Shown here: positions 26,826 through 35,448 of the stretch, piece after piece
Layout: each line of letters begins with the position of its first letter
How positions within the stretch are numbered: position 1 is the stretch's first letter
Origin: Flavobacteriaceae bacterium
Lineage (GTDB): Bacteria; Bacteroidota; Bacteroidia; Flavobacteriales; Flavobacteriaceae
Direction: 5' to 3'
DNA: 64,000 bases
Assembly (NCBI GenBank): GCA_025800395.1
Contig: JAOXRU010000576.1
Location: forward strand, 1-64,000
Position numbers and translations under genes: made by a program
Notes under the pieces: model-generated
What the model was told of the DNA's origin: nothing
Databases searched by the model: none
The model's input: the letters and a program-made list of their open reading frames with translations, nothing else

Positions 26826-29483
26826 TTAGAAGTTGTAAATAATATGAAAAAGGAGCATGCGCGGTAATATCCAAATAGTTTCTTCTTGGGTGCTAAAATC
26901 CGAAAACTGATAACTTCTTTTTTGTTCTACGTTCAAAAGGTTTTTTGCTTGTATTTGAGCGCGCCAACCCGAATTGTTTTTTGCATATTGTAAGCTAAAA
27001 TGGAGCAATTGGTATTGCAAATTGCTTTGGTCGTTTAGACTATGGTAGTGCTGATAATCGTGATCTAGTTGCAATTCCCAGTCGCGATGAAATGCATAGG
27101 TGAGCTGGGAGTGGATTTGATTTTGATCTACACGAAAATCATTGAAGTATCTCAGGTTTTTGCTTGCTGATATAGAAAATTGTGGCGCACTAGGGTGGAA
27201 TTTGCTAGTCAGTTCTATACGGTTGTATAGGCTGTTGGTGTTATTTTTTTGTGCTTGGTGGTTGGTGATTTGGTAAAAGTCTTTGTGGGTCAATCGAAAT
27301 TGAATTCCCAGTTGCCATTTTCCAAAGCGCCTTTTGGCTCTGGCATACAAACGATAGTGGTTTTCACTTCGACCCCAAGATTGCTCTTGTTGCAGTTGTT
27401 CTAGTTGTGGACTCAAGACGGTGTTTCTTTTTACGGTTTGGGCATAGTGTTTCCATTCCAATTGGGTACGGATAAACATACGATTTTTTAGTTCAAAACG
27501 ATGGTAGCTGATTTGGCTTTGGTGGTATAGTGGGTCCTCTAGGCTTGGGCTACCGCTATAGAGGCTATAAAACCCTTCCATTCTGGAGGTTTGGGATAAT
27601 TGTGCTAACTGGTTCCTTTGGTTTTGTAAAGCGTATGTCAGTTCTAGTTTACCTCCTTTTGGATGATGGTATTGGATATGTAATCTTGGTAATAAAGCTT
27701 GGCGATCTCGATATAGTTTATTTGGTAAATGCCCTTGTTTTCTAAAGAAATACCAATATAGTTGTGGTCGAAACTGCCAATTGCCAATCTGTGTTTTGTA
27801 TTCTAGGCTAAAATAGTTGTCCCAAATTTTTAGTTTAGAGGCACTGTGGAACCTATCGGGGTCTATGGCTAATTCATCGGGATATACGGGATGAGGCTGC
27901 CAAAGAGAAAACCTTCTTTTTTGATCTACGAGATAGCCGCCTATACCAATATAGATATGATGTAGTGCTGCGATACTCCAATAATCTTTAAATGCGATAT
28001 GCAATCGATGGCTGCGGTTTTTTTGTCTATCGAGAAGTTGGTGATTTTCTTTGATTATAGGCTGGATGTATGCAGGAAGTATAGCTTGGTTGCTACCAAA
28101 TCTGTTTTCTGGATTTTGGGAGTAGTTTTCCAATCGAAATTGGGTTTGCAAGCTGTGTTTGCGACTAGCTCTGTAGAGATGTAGAAAATGATGGGTAAAT
28201 TGGTGGTATTGCTCTTGGTGTTGGTATTGGGTGTTGTATTGGTCTATGGGGGTGTTTCGATTTATATGTCTGTTGAAGCTGCTGTGTCCGCTTTTGATGA
28301 GGCTGTAGTTGCGAATTTCGGTTTTTCGATGGGGTTTGTATTTCCAATCTAGTTTTACCAGTAGGTGATGGTTGTCGGCTTGTTGGTTTATTTGTTGGGT
28401 TTCCTCTAATGGCTGTGATGGTATACGATAGCGAATATGCCGTTGTTTTTTGCTTGACATATCTTTTTGGGAGAACAAAACATAGCCGTTAAAGTCTAGT
28501 TTGGAATTTATCGGGGCGCTGAGATTGCTGGCAAAGAAATGTGTTTGTGCTCTGTAGCGATCTTCTTTTTGTAAAAACTGGAGAGCACCCGATTCTCTAC
28601 CCATTTCGGTTTGATCAAAAAGATGTAACAGTCCTCCTTCAAAGTTGAGGTAGTCTTCGAGTTCAAATATTTGTTCGCCGGTATTGTTTTTTGTCGCCAT
28701 TATACTGCCTTGTAATGCCTCTCCGTAATAGAATAGGGTAGGGTGCATATGATAGCGTCCTTCTAGACCGCCGCCTATTTTGGTGTCACCAAAAACCAAC
28801 TTTTTTTTGTCTTCTTTGAGTCGAATATTGATAATGGTTTCTTTTTGGTCGTTGAATGCGCTCAAAAGGGCTATTTCGTCAAAATTGTCTATAACTTCTA
28901 TGGCCTCTATGGCATGGGCTGGAATTTGATTGACTGCCAATTTGGTGCTGCCAGTAAAAAACAGTCTGCCTTCCACCAATATTTTGGTAATGCTTTTGCC
29001 GCCATACCAAACATTTCCATATCGGTCTATTTCTACTCCTGGCAATTTTCCCAATAGGTTTTTTAGTTTGTGTTCTTGCCCATTGCTAAAAAAGGAAGTT
29101 TGAAAAACCGTGGTGTCTTTTTTTTGTTTTATGGGAAGATTTTGCGCAACCACTACCTCCTCCAATTGGTTGTAAAACGCTTGGAGTTGATAGGTTTTTT
29201 TGAGGGATTGTTGTGCCCACCAGCGAAATACTTTGGAACGAAAGCCAAGGTGGCTGAGATAGACTTGGTATACCAAATTGGGGTTTACTTTTAAAGAAAA
29301 GCTTCCAGTAGCATCGGTAGTTGTAGCTAGCATGCTATACTTTTTCTGTACGGGATATAGAAGCACATTGGTGCCTTCGAGGCCTTGGCCAAGGCTGTCT
29401 TGTACCCGTCCTTCAAAGTATACTTGCTGGGCAAGGCACAGCCGTGAAATAAGGAAAACAAAAATGAGGAAGGTCTTCTTCAA
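26826..29483 (-). CDS. TonB-dependent receptor-like outer-membrane protein
   Basis: 885 residues. A signal peptide (ending RLCLAQ) is followed by a carboxypeptidase-regulatory-like domain (about 20-100: VYFEGRVQDSLGQGLEGTNVLLYP), a plug domain (about 105-230: LKNLLGKLPGVEIDRYGNVWYGGKSITKILVEGR...IEVIDNFDEIALL) and a long barrel rich in Tyr, His and Gln. The final strand ends RMLLFHIIYNF. It lacks a clear TonB box and belongs to the group of barrels paired with GLPGLI proteins. The GLPGLI gene ends 5 bases upstream. The substrate is unknown; metal or peptide uptake or export is possible. Confidence 0.85.
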   Translation of the reverse strand: MKKTFLIFVFLISRLCLAQQVYFEGRVQDSLGQGLEGTNVLLYPVQKKYSMLATTTDATGSFSLKVNPNLVYQVYLSHLGFRSKVFRWWAQQSLKKTYQLQAFYNQLEEVVVAQNLPIKQKKDTTVFQTSFFSNGQEHKLKNLLGKLPGVEIDRYGNVWYGGKSITKILVEGRLFFTGSTKLAVNQIPAHAIEAIEVIDNFDEIALLSAFNDQKETIINIRLKEDKKKLVFGDTKIGGGLEGRYHMHPTLFYYGEALQGSIMATKNNTGEQIFELEDYLNFEGGLLHLFDQTEMGRESGALQFLQKEDRYRAQTHFFASNLSAPINSKLDFNGYVLFSQKDMSSKKQRHIRYRIPSQPLEETQQINQQADNHHLLVKLDWKYKPHRKTEIRNYSLIKSGHSSFNRHINRNTPIDQYNTQYQHQEQYHQFTHHFLHLYRASRKHSLQTQFRLENYSQNPENRFGSNQAILPAYIQPIIKENHQLLDRQKNRSHRLHIAFKDYWSIAALHHIYIGIGGYLVDQKRRFSLWQPHPVYPDELAIDPDRFHSASKLKIWDNYFSLEYKTQIGNWQFRPQLYWYFFRKQGHLPNKLYRDRQALLPRLHIQYHHPKGGKLELTYALQNQRNQLAQLSQTSRMEGFYSLYSGSPSLEDPLYHQSQISYHRFELKNRMFIRTQLEWKHYAQTVKRNTVLSPQLEQLQQEQSWGRSENHYRLYARAKRRFGKWQLGIQFRLTHKDFYQITNHQAQKNNTNSLYNRIELTSKFHPSAPQFSISASKNLRYFNDFRVDQNQIHSQLTYAFHRDWELQLDHDYQHYHSLNDQSNLQYQLLHFSLQYAKNNSGWRAQIQAKNLLNVEQKRSYQFSDFSTQEETIWILPRMLLFHIIYNF

Positions 29484-29488
29484 AGGCT

Positions 29489-30232
29489 TTATTCGTTTTT
29501 CTTTATTCCTTCATAATATGCATCCCCAGCTTCTTTGTATGTGGTTTCGTCCATTAGCTGGATGCCTGTGGGCCATTTTAACTTTAAGTCTTTAATATTG
29601 GTTTTTATAGAAGTAGCAGTATAGATGATGCGATTGCTGTTGTTGAATTCCAGTACAAGACCAGGAACCTGATTGGATTGTTTTAGAGGAGCATGAGCAA
29701 AAGGAATGGATGGTGCGTACCAAAGGGTATAGCGAATTTCGGGTTCCTCTTGTATGCGTATCGTTGCTTTGTAGCAGGTGTAGCCTAGTATTTCTTTGCT
29801 TTCTTTGCTCAATTCCCATTTCTGATCTCTTTCCATAGATTTGAGCACATTGTATGTCATGCCTTTGTGTTCGTTTGTCTGGATGTAATGGTTTTTGTCG
29901 ATATCGTTGAAATAGGTTGGATCTCCTGCGTAAAGTTTGGCTAGATTGCGCACATATTTGTCGACTTCTTTTCCAACAGCCATTTCTTTGGTGATTTTGA
30001 ACTCGCTGAGGTTTTTGTCAAATCGCATAGTATAGTGAAGTTGATTCATGCCATCGGTTACCATTTTGTTGGTTCGAATCATATATTCAGTAGGTTTTTT
30101 TTGACCTTTGAAGGGAGCAAAATAATCGTCGGCTATCACTTCATATAAGATGATACCATTGTGAATTTGTTGTGCTTGTGTGCTAGTCATTAAAAGAAAG
30201 CACAGCAATAGAATAGGGGTGAGTTTTTTCAT
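29489..30232 (-). CDS. GLPGLI family secreted protein
   Basis: 247 residues. A signal peptide (ending MTSTQAQ) and the family core are present: GYTCYKATIRIQEEPEIRYTLWYAPSIPF and then QVPGLVLEF, the local form of the GLPGLI motif. GLPGLI proteins are exported Bacteroidota proteins of unknown function that commonly precede a TonB-type barrel, as here (5-base gap). Conserved Tyr and Cys in GYTCYKA are kept. Its context with two small secreted paralogs upstream suggests one operon. The role could be periplasmic delivery for the barrel, but this is not established. Confidence 0.88.
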   Translation of the reverse strand: MKKLTPILLLCFLLMTSTQAQQIHNGIILYEVIADDYFAPFKGQKKPTEYMIRTNKMVTDGMNQLHYTMRFDKNLSEFKITKEMAVGKEVDKYVRNLAKLYAGDPTYFNDIDKNHYIQTNEHKGMTYNVLKSMERDQKWELSKESKEILGYTCYKATIRIQEEPEIRYTLWYAPSIPFAHAPLKQSNQVPGLVLEFNNSNRIIYTATSIKTNIKDLKLKWPTGIQLMDETTYKEAGDAYYEGIKKNE

Positions 30233-30250
30233 GATTATAGATTTGGGTAA

Positions 30251-30278
30251 GGCATTTGCCTAGGCAAATGCCTTTTTT
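30251..30278. other. Perfect palindromic hairpin between operon genes
   Basis: A 22-base palindrome, arms GGCATTTGCCT/AGGCAAATGCC (30251-30272), is followed by six T on the plus strand, so it looks like a terminator for rightward transcription although all nearby genes run leftward. On the minus strand it gives a hairpin without a U tract, 18 bases before the GLPGLI start, which could be an mRNA-stability or attenuation structure. Confidence 0.6.
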
Positions 30279-30296
30279 GTTTAAAAATTACTTTTC

Positions 30297-30527
30297 TTAT
30301 TTGGCACTCATGAGTTTCATACACATATACATGCGGTTCTCAAAAATTTTTCCTGCGACAAAGCCATCTGCCTTATCTCCCTTTTTGTTGAAATACGCTT
30401 CTACGATATTAAAAGCCAAATTTTCACAATAACGTTCTTTGGAAGTTTGTTCTTCTGCCAAAAAGAACGAAGAGCTGGTTAATAAAATGGTGATTCCGAT
30501 AACGAGGGGACTATTATGGAATTTCAT
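30297..30527 (-). CDS. Small secreted protein, paralog 2
   Basis: 76 residues from MKFHNSPL; an earlier ATG at 30548 would overlap the preceding gene by 14 bases. A signal peptide (LVIGITILLTSSSFFLA) precedes about 50 mature residues. CENLAFNIVEAYFNKKGDKADGFVAGKIFENRMYMC aligns with CETQAFLFIETYEVMTGETDGFVLGHMFEIAYYTC of the upstream gene, so the pair arose by duplication. Two Cys at the ends of the core may form a disulfide. No family is recognised. It starts 7 bases after paralog 1 and precedes the GLPGLI/receptor genes. Confidence 0.65.
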   Translation of the reverse strand: MKFHNSPLVIGITILLTSSSFFLAEEQTSKERYCENLAFNIVEAYFNKKGDKADGFVAGKIFENRMYMCMKLMSAK

Positions 30528-30534
30528 AGCGCAA

Positions 30535-30729
30535 TCAACTTTCTTCAAGATTACAGGTGTAATAGGCTATTTCGAACATATGTCCCAATACAAAACCGTC
30601 GGTTTCACCAGTCATCACCTCATAGGTTTCGATAAATAAAAATGCTTGAGTTTCGCAGCGGTCATTGGCAAAACTCTGGCTACTGCAAAAGAATAGCAGC
30701 ATCGCCCCAAATTTTAGTACTTTTTTCAT
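30535..30729 (-). CDS. Small secreted protein, paralog 1
   Basis: 64 residues: a signal peptide (MKKVLKFGAMLLFFCSSQSFA) and a mature part of about 43 residues beginning NDRCETQAF. The core with two Cys and an internal DGFV is shared with the following gene at about 40% by eye. It is the first gene of the apparent operon that continues to the GLPGLI and TonB-like genes. No other domain is seen. An exported peptide ligand or processed substrate for the receptor is a speculative possibility. Confidence 0.65.
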   Translation of the reverse strand: MKKVLKFGAMLLFFCSSQSFANDRCETQAFLFIETYEVMTGETDGFVLGHMFEIAYYTCNLEES

Positions 30730-30959
30730 GGATATAATTTTTTAAAGTTATTGTAGGAAAAATAACTTTTTTTTGTAAAATCAAAAGTGTTTTTAAACTT
30801 ATTTTTATAAAGTGTGTTTTGTGTAGTTAAAAAACTCAAAAACAATGTCTTGATGCGTTTATAAGGAAGAAAAATTAGGATAAAATCGGTATACAACTAT
30901 AAGTAAGTATGTCCGTTATGGGCTCTTTTTTTTGGGATTATAAAAAGTATAGAAAAAAT

Positions 30960-31028
30960 AAAAAGGCGGAGATAAACTCCGCCTTTTTGCCCCAAATCTT
31001 ACCATGAACTTAACCTACTTATGTTATG
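30960..31028 (-). ncRNA. Small RNA, family copy 2
   Basis: Minus-strand box TATGTTTG (31042-31035), then about 70 nt with ACCAT/ATGGT closing a loop containing AAGTAGGTTAAGTT, the linker AAGATTTGGGG and a terminator GGCGGAG/CTCCGCC followed by U5. The terminator is also A-rich on its other side, so it may act both ways. First member of a three-copy cluster, in the gap between purF and the secreted-paralog operon. The rest of the gap (30730-31835) has no gene I can support. Confidence 0.68.
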
Positions 31029-31337
31029 GTGACACAAACATAAAAAGAAGTCTATAAATAGCACAAATAAAACAGATTAAGTGTCTGAATTACAGCTAAA
31101 CTGCACAATTGGTAGGATAAATACTATAAATTAGGACGAAAAAACGCTATTATAGAGGTTCTAATCAAGGGTGGTTAATGATAAAATTCCTTGTCTTTGA
31201 GGATTTTGGCTGCAATTTGGTTTCAGTTATCCTAAAAAGGAGCTAAAAGCAAGTGCAGTATGCTTGAACAAGAAGGAGGAATTGGTCAGCGTATTGGAGA
31301 AGGAATAAAGGCTGCATAAATGGTGTAGTGTCAAAAT

Positions 31338-31406
31338 AAAAAGGCGGAGATAAACTCCGCCTTTTTGCCCCAAATCTTACCATGAACTTAACCTACTTAT
31401 GTTATG
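31338..31406 (-). ncRNA. Small RNA, family copy 3
   Basis: Almost identical to copy 2 over the conserved 70 bases, with a TATGTTTG box at 31420-31413. The flanking spacer DNA (31046-31337) is unrelated to that of copy 2, so only the RNA gene and its -7 box are conserved. Confidence 0.68.
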
Positions 31407-31657
31407 GTGATACAAACATATAGCGAAGTTTTTTTGTTGCCATATAAAGTAGTTGAATGGTCTATATATCGGCTCTAATTCAAACAAAATGACCATATCC
31501 GATAAATAGGTATTTCGGCGGAAAGAGTGGTCTAAAGAAAATGAAATGTAATAGCTCTCTAATTGGGTTGCAGGAGATAGTGGAACTATAAGAGAGAATA
31601 TGGATTAAAGATCCTTGTTGATTATTGTACAAATTTGTAGAATTGAGTATATGCAAT

Positions 31658-31728
31658 AAAAAAGGCGGAGATAAAACTCCGCCTTTTTGCCCCAAATCTT
31701 ACCATGAACTTAACCTACTTATGCTATG
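31658..31728 (-). ncRNA. Small RNA, family copy 4
   Basis: The conserved 5' stem-loop and linker are present. The terminator has one extra A in its loop (GGCGGAG, loop, CTCCGCC). The -7 box is TACTTTAG (31742-31735), one mismatch from consensus. It lies about 100 bases beyond the purF stop codon, on the same strand. Confidence 0.66.
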
Positions 31729-31835
31729 GCATTACTAAAGTAATTCGAACTATCGACGAATGAACTATTTAACCGATGAATGGCATATATCTTCGATGAA
31801 ATGCACTTTTTTGTAGTTAAGTGGTTTAAAAATTG

Positions 31836-33740
31836 TCAGTAAGCCCTTTCATTTCGACCTTCATAATAGTTTATAAAGGCTCTATTTATAACTTTATTTC
31901 CTCCTGGAGTAGGGTAATTTCCTGTAAAATACCAGTCTCCTTTATGTTCTGGACATGCAATGTGTAAATTCTCTACCGTCTGATAAATGATCTTCACTTT
32001 GCTTTTCATTTTTTCTGGAGATAAGAGTTCTGCTATCTTTATAGATATAGTTTCTTGCTCAAAAGGGGCGTAGATTTCTTTTACAAAATTGACCACTTCT
32101 TCTTTGGGGAAATCTTCTTGTGATTTACACTTGTGGTAAACCTTGTCTATAAGTTCTTGTTGGTTGTTTTCTTTCAATAGAGCAATTGCAGCTCTAAAAG
32201 CAATAAAGTCTTCCAATTTGGCCATATCAATACCATAACAATCTGGATAACGAATTTGTGGTGCAGAAGAAACGACTATAATTTGTTTAGGGTGGAGACG
32301 ATCGAGCATGTGCAATATGCTTTTCTTCAGTGTAGTTCCTCTTACGATACTATCGTCTATAATAACTAGGTTGTCTTCCTTTCTAACTGCACCATAAGTG
32401 ATATCGTATACATGAGCTACCAAATCGTCTCTACTGCTGTCGTCGGCAATAAAGGTGCGCAGTTTGGCGTCTTTTATGGCTACTTTTTCAATGCGCGGTC
32501 GTATAGATAATATTTTGTGTAGAGAATCTGAATCCAGATCTTGTTTGCGTGAGAGCTCCAGTATTTGTTGTTCTTTTTTTCTGTTTAGAAAATTTTGGGC
32601 TTCCCGTATCATGCCCAAATAGGAAGTCTCCGCTGTGTTTGGAATATAGGAGAATACGGTGTTTTCTATATCTTCATTGATTAGTTTAGAAATTTGAGGA
32701 AATAGCAAGCCTCCAAGTTCTTTTCGTTCGTCGTAGATTTCTTTGTCACTTCCTCTAGAAAAATAAATGCGCTCAAAAGAACAGGATTTTCTTTCTAATG
32801 GATTTAAAATTTTTTTAAAGCTAACCTCGCCATTTTTCTTCACTATAATCGCTTTGCCAGGGTCTAATTCTTCCACCTTGTCATAGGCTACATTAAATAC
32901 CGTTTGTATTACAGGTCTTTCCGATGCTACAACTACTACTTCGTCATCTTGGTAATAATAGGCAGGTCTGATCCCGGCAGGATCTCTTAGAACAAAGGCG
33001 TCTCCATGTCCCAGCATTCCTACCATGGCATAACCACCGTCAAAGTTCTTGGTAGATTTTCTCAAAATCTTGGCTACATTAATACGTTCTGCAATAAGCG
33101 GGGAGGCGTCGTACTTAGAAACCCCTTCTTTTTTGATCTCTTTATAAAGCTTTGCAACGGCATCGTCCAAAAAGTGTCCAATTTTTTCCATTACCGTTAT
33201 GGTGTCTGCCTTTTCTTTTGGATGTTGCCCCAAGCGAATGAGATTGTCAAACAATTCGTTCACATTGGTCATATTAAAATTACCAGCAACGATCAGGTTG
33301 CGGTGCATCCAATTGTTTTGACGTATAAATGGGTGTACACTTTCTATGCTGTTTTTTCCAAAAGTTCCATAGCGAACATGACCCAACATCACCTCTCCAA
33401 GATACGGAATGTTCTTTTTGAGAACTTCGATATCGTTTAGTTTTTCTGGAAATTCCTGCAATCCTTTGCTTATACGTGTATTGATTTTTTCAAAAATATC
33501 TTGTATGGGTCTTGGGTCTGCAGATCGAACCCGACTAATATATCTTTGACCTGGATCCATATCTAGTTTGATAGAAGCATAGCCAGCACCATCCTGACCG
33601 CGATTGTGCTGTTTTTCCATCATCAGATACATTTTGTTTACCCCATAAAATGCAGTGCCATACTTTTCTTTATAGTATTCCAAAGGCTTCAACAATCGGA
33701 TAAAGGCAATCCCACATTCGTGTTTTATAGCGTCGCTCAT
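31836..33740 (-). CDS. purF: Amidophosphoribosyltransferase-like protein, large Bacteroidota form
   Basis: 634 residues from MSDAIKHECGIAF; the upstream in-frame ATG at 33767 is not conserved. The glutaminase nucleophile is Cys9 after a short propeptide. Features: the class II glutamine amidotransferase region (about 9-260, GHVRYGTFGKNSIESVHPF) and a phosphoribosyltransferase domain with the PRPP motif VIIDDSIVRGTTLKKSI. It makes phosphoribosylamine, the first step of purine synthesis. The family is longer than E. coli PurF (505). It is not clustered with other pur genes except purN about 2 kb upstream. A terminator separates it from pfkB. Confidence 0.85.
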   Translation of the reverse strand: MSDAIKHECGIAFIRLLKPLEYYKEKYGTAFYGVNKMYLMMEKQHNRGQDGAGYASIKLDMDPGQRYISRVRSADPRPIQDIFEKINTRISKGLQEFPEKLNDIEVLKKNIPYLGEVMLGHVRYGTFGKNSIESVHPFIRQNNWMHRNLIVAGNFNMTNVNELFDNLIRLGQHPKEKADTITVMEKIGHFLDDAVAKLYKEIKKEGVSKYDASPLIAERINVAKILRKSTKNFDGGYAMVGMLGHGDAFVLRDPAGIRPAYYYQDDEVVVVASERPVIQTVFNVAYDKVEELDPGKAIIVKKNGEVSFKKILNPLERKSCSFERIYFSRGSDKEIYDERKELGGLLFPQISKLINEDIENTVFSYIPNTAETSYLGMIREAQNFLNRKKEQQILELSRKQDLDSDSLHKILSIRPRIEKVAIKDAKLRTFIADDSSRDDLVAHVYDITYGAVRKEDNLVIIDDSIVRGTTLKKSILHMLDRLHPKQIIVVSSAPQIRYPDCYGIDMAKLEDFIAFRAAIALLKENNQQELIDKVYHKCKSQEDFPKEEVVNFVKEIYAPFEQETISIKIAELLSPEKMKSKVKIIYQTVENLHIACPEHKGDWYFTGNYPTPGGNKVINRAFINYYEGRNERAY

Positions 33741-33753
33741 TTTTTTTAGGATT

Positions 33754-33778
33754 AAAAAAAGCCCCAAAATTTAGGGCT
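33754..33778 (-). terminator. Terminator of the pfkB-family gene
   Basis: On the minus strand the stem AGCCC/GGGCT is followed by seven U. It falls between the kinase stop (33786) and the purF-like start (33740). Confidence 0.7.
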
Positions 33779-33785
33779 CATTTTT

Positions 33786-34709
33786 TTATACTTCTATATT
33801 GAATTTTGTTAGTTTGTCAAATTCGATTAGCCGCTGGTTCATTTCGGTATCCTCTAATTGAACCATGCGCTCGGTTCCAAATTTCTCTACACAAAACGAG
33901 GCGAGGTTGGAGCCGTAAATAATGGCGTTTTTGAGACCTTCAAAACTAAAGTCCCCTGTTTTAGCAACATAGCCCACAAGACCTCCTGCAAAAGTATCTC
34001 CCGCGCCTGTGGGATCAAACACTTCTTCCAAAGGTAAGGCTGGTGCAAAAAAGATATGTCCGTCATGAAATAATAGGGCGCCGTGTTCTCCTTTTTTGAT
34101 CACTACATATTTTGGTCCCATAGCATGAATTTTTTTGGCAGCAACTACCAAGGAGTATTCTCCGGTAAGCTGTCGAGCCTCTTCGTCGTTGATGGTGATC
34201 ACATCTACTCTTTTGATAACCGCCATCAATTCGTCTAAGGTATGTTCCATCCAAAAATTCATCGTATCCAAAACCACGAGTTTTGGCTTGCTTTCCAATT
34301 GGTCCAATACCGAGGCCTGTACACTTGGGGCCAAGTTACCTAGCATCACCACATCTGCATTTTTGTATGCAGCTGGAATAATCGGCTTAAAATCTGCTAA
34401 AGTGTTGAGTTGGGTGTCTAGGGTGTCTCTTGTGTTGAGATCGTTGTGGTATTTTCCACTCCAAAAAAAGGTTTTGCCGCCCTGCACAATTTCTACCCCA
34501 TCCAAATTGAGGTTTTTGTCCTTTAATAGATTCAGATAGTCCGATGGCAAATCATCGCCAACTACCGATACCAATGCAGCGTCTACATCAAATTTGGAAG
34601 CAGCCAAACCTATATATGTTGCCGCACCTCCTAGTATTTTGTCTGTTTTACCAAATGGACTTTCAATAGCATCAAATGCTATGGTTCCTACGATGAGCAG
34701 TTTGTTCAT
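33786..34709 (-). CDS. PfkB-family sugar/nucleoside kinase
   Basis: 307 residues from MNKLLIVGTIAFDAIESPFG; the longer frame from 34742 is not preferred. Ribokinase-family signatures: GGAATYIGLAASKF near the N-terminus and DPTGAGDTFAGGLVGYVA near residue 240 with the catalytic Asp. It phosphorylates a sugar or nucleoside with ATP; adenosine or ribokinase-like substrates are plausible but not readable. It has its own -7 box (TAGTTTTG at 34737-34730) and is a short unit before purF, which may suggest a link to nucleotide metabolism. Confidence 0.87.
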   Translation of the reverse strand: MNKLLIVGTIAFDAIESPFGKTDKILGGAATYIGLAASKFDVDAALVSVVGDDLPSDYLNLLKDKNLNLDGVEIVQGGKTFFWSGKYHNDLNTRDTLDTQLNTLADFKPIIPAAYKNADVVMLGNLAPSVQASVLDQLESKPKLVVLDTMNFWMEHTLDELMAVIKRVDVITINDEEARQLTGEYSLVVAAKKIHAMGPKYVVIKKGEHGALLFHDGHIFFAPALPLEEVFDPTGAGDTFAGGLVGYVAKTGDFSFEGLKNAIIYGSNLASFCVEKFGTERMVQLEDTEMNQRLIEFDKLTKFNIEV

Positions 34710-34729
34710 ATTCGAATTCAAAATTTTTG

Positions 34730-34737
34730 CAAAACTA
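34730..34737 (-). promoter_or_regulatory. Promoter -7 box of the pfkB-family gene
   Basis: Minus-strand TAGTTTTG fits TAnnTTTG and lies 20 bases before the chosen ATG at 34709, supporting that start over the one at 34742, which it would leave upstream. Confidence 0.5.
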
Positions 34738-34959
34738 CACAAATTTTGATTGCTTCTACATTTTTTTGTACTCCGTTTCGATGGAGGTCTTTACAAATCG
34801 GTGCTCCACAATTTTGTTAGAGTTTCAAAGTTTCACTGCATACTGTTTTCAAGATGTTTCTTGTGTGGTCAAGTAGGGGATTCGCTTTTTGTTTCTTTTA
34901 TTTTTTGCCCAAAGGATTGCTGTATGAGCTTGTACAAAGCCAAACATAGCCAGCTTTTT

Positions 34960-35448
34960 TTATAGCAATTGATTTTTGTCTGGAGAAAAGCCCTTATCTA
35001 TTCGTTGTTTGTCTTTGGGCAGTTTAGAAGCAATAACAGCCAGTTGATCACAGCGTTCGTTTTGTGGATGCTGGTTGTGGCCTTTGATCCATTGTATGCG
35101 AATATGATGTTTGCGATACTCTTTCAGGAAGGCAATCCAGAGATCTGGGTTTTTTTTGTCTTTAAAGCCTTTCTTTTCCCAACCAAAGACCCATTTTTTG
35201 TTCACGGCATTCTCTACGTACTTCGAATCGGTAACGATGGTGACGGCTAGTTTTTCTTTTTTTAGCTTTTGGAGTGCTGCTACTATTGCCATCAGTTCCA
35301 TACGATTGTTGGTCGTATGCTGGTAGCCAACCGAAAACTCTTTTTTGTAGTTCGTTCCTGGTATTTCCATTACTATGCCGTAGCCTCCCGGGCCTGGATT
35401 GCCGCTACAGGCTCCATCTGTATAAATGATTACTGAGCTGCTTTGCAT
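34960..35448 (-). CDS. rnhA: Ribonuclease HI
   Basis: 162 residues. Catalytic residues lie in IYTDGACSGNPGPGGYG (Asp10-type), NNRMELMAIVAAL (Glu) and VTDSKYVENAV (Asp), with a later acidic residue in NERCDQLA. It degrades RNA in RNA-DNA hybrids and removes primers. The start overlaps the purN end by 19 bases, so the two genes are co-transcribed. The C-terminal tail KDKQRIDKGFSPDKNQLL extends beyond E. coli RnhA. The following 34710-34959 shows no gene. Confidence 0.95.
   Translation of the reverse strand: MQSSSVIIYTDGACSGNPGPGGYGIVMEIPGTNYKKEFSVGYQHTTNNRMELMAIVAALQKLKKEKLAVTIVTDSKYVENAVNKKWVFGWEKKGFKDKKNPDLWIAFLKEYRKHHIRIQWIKGHNQHPQNERCDQLAVIASKLPKDKQRIDKGFSPDKNQLL

Noticed and set aside
30957-31735. 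The repeated hairpins as a CRISPR array
   Set aside because: Units are 320-380 bases apart, the repeats are terminator hairpins with promoters, and there are no cas genes or short uniform spacers.
33786-34742. Longer start of the pfkB-family gene
   Set aside because: The -7 box at 34730-34737 lies between the two starts, and family similarity begins at the shorter one.
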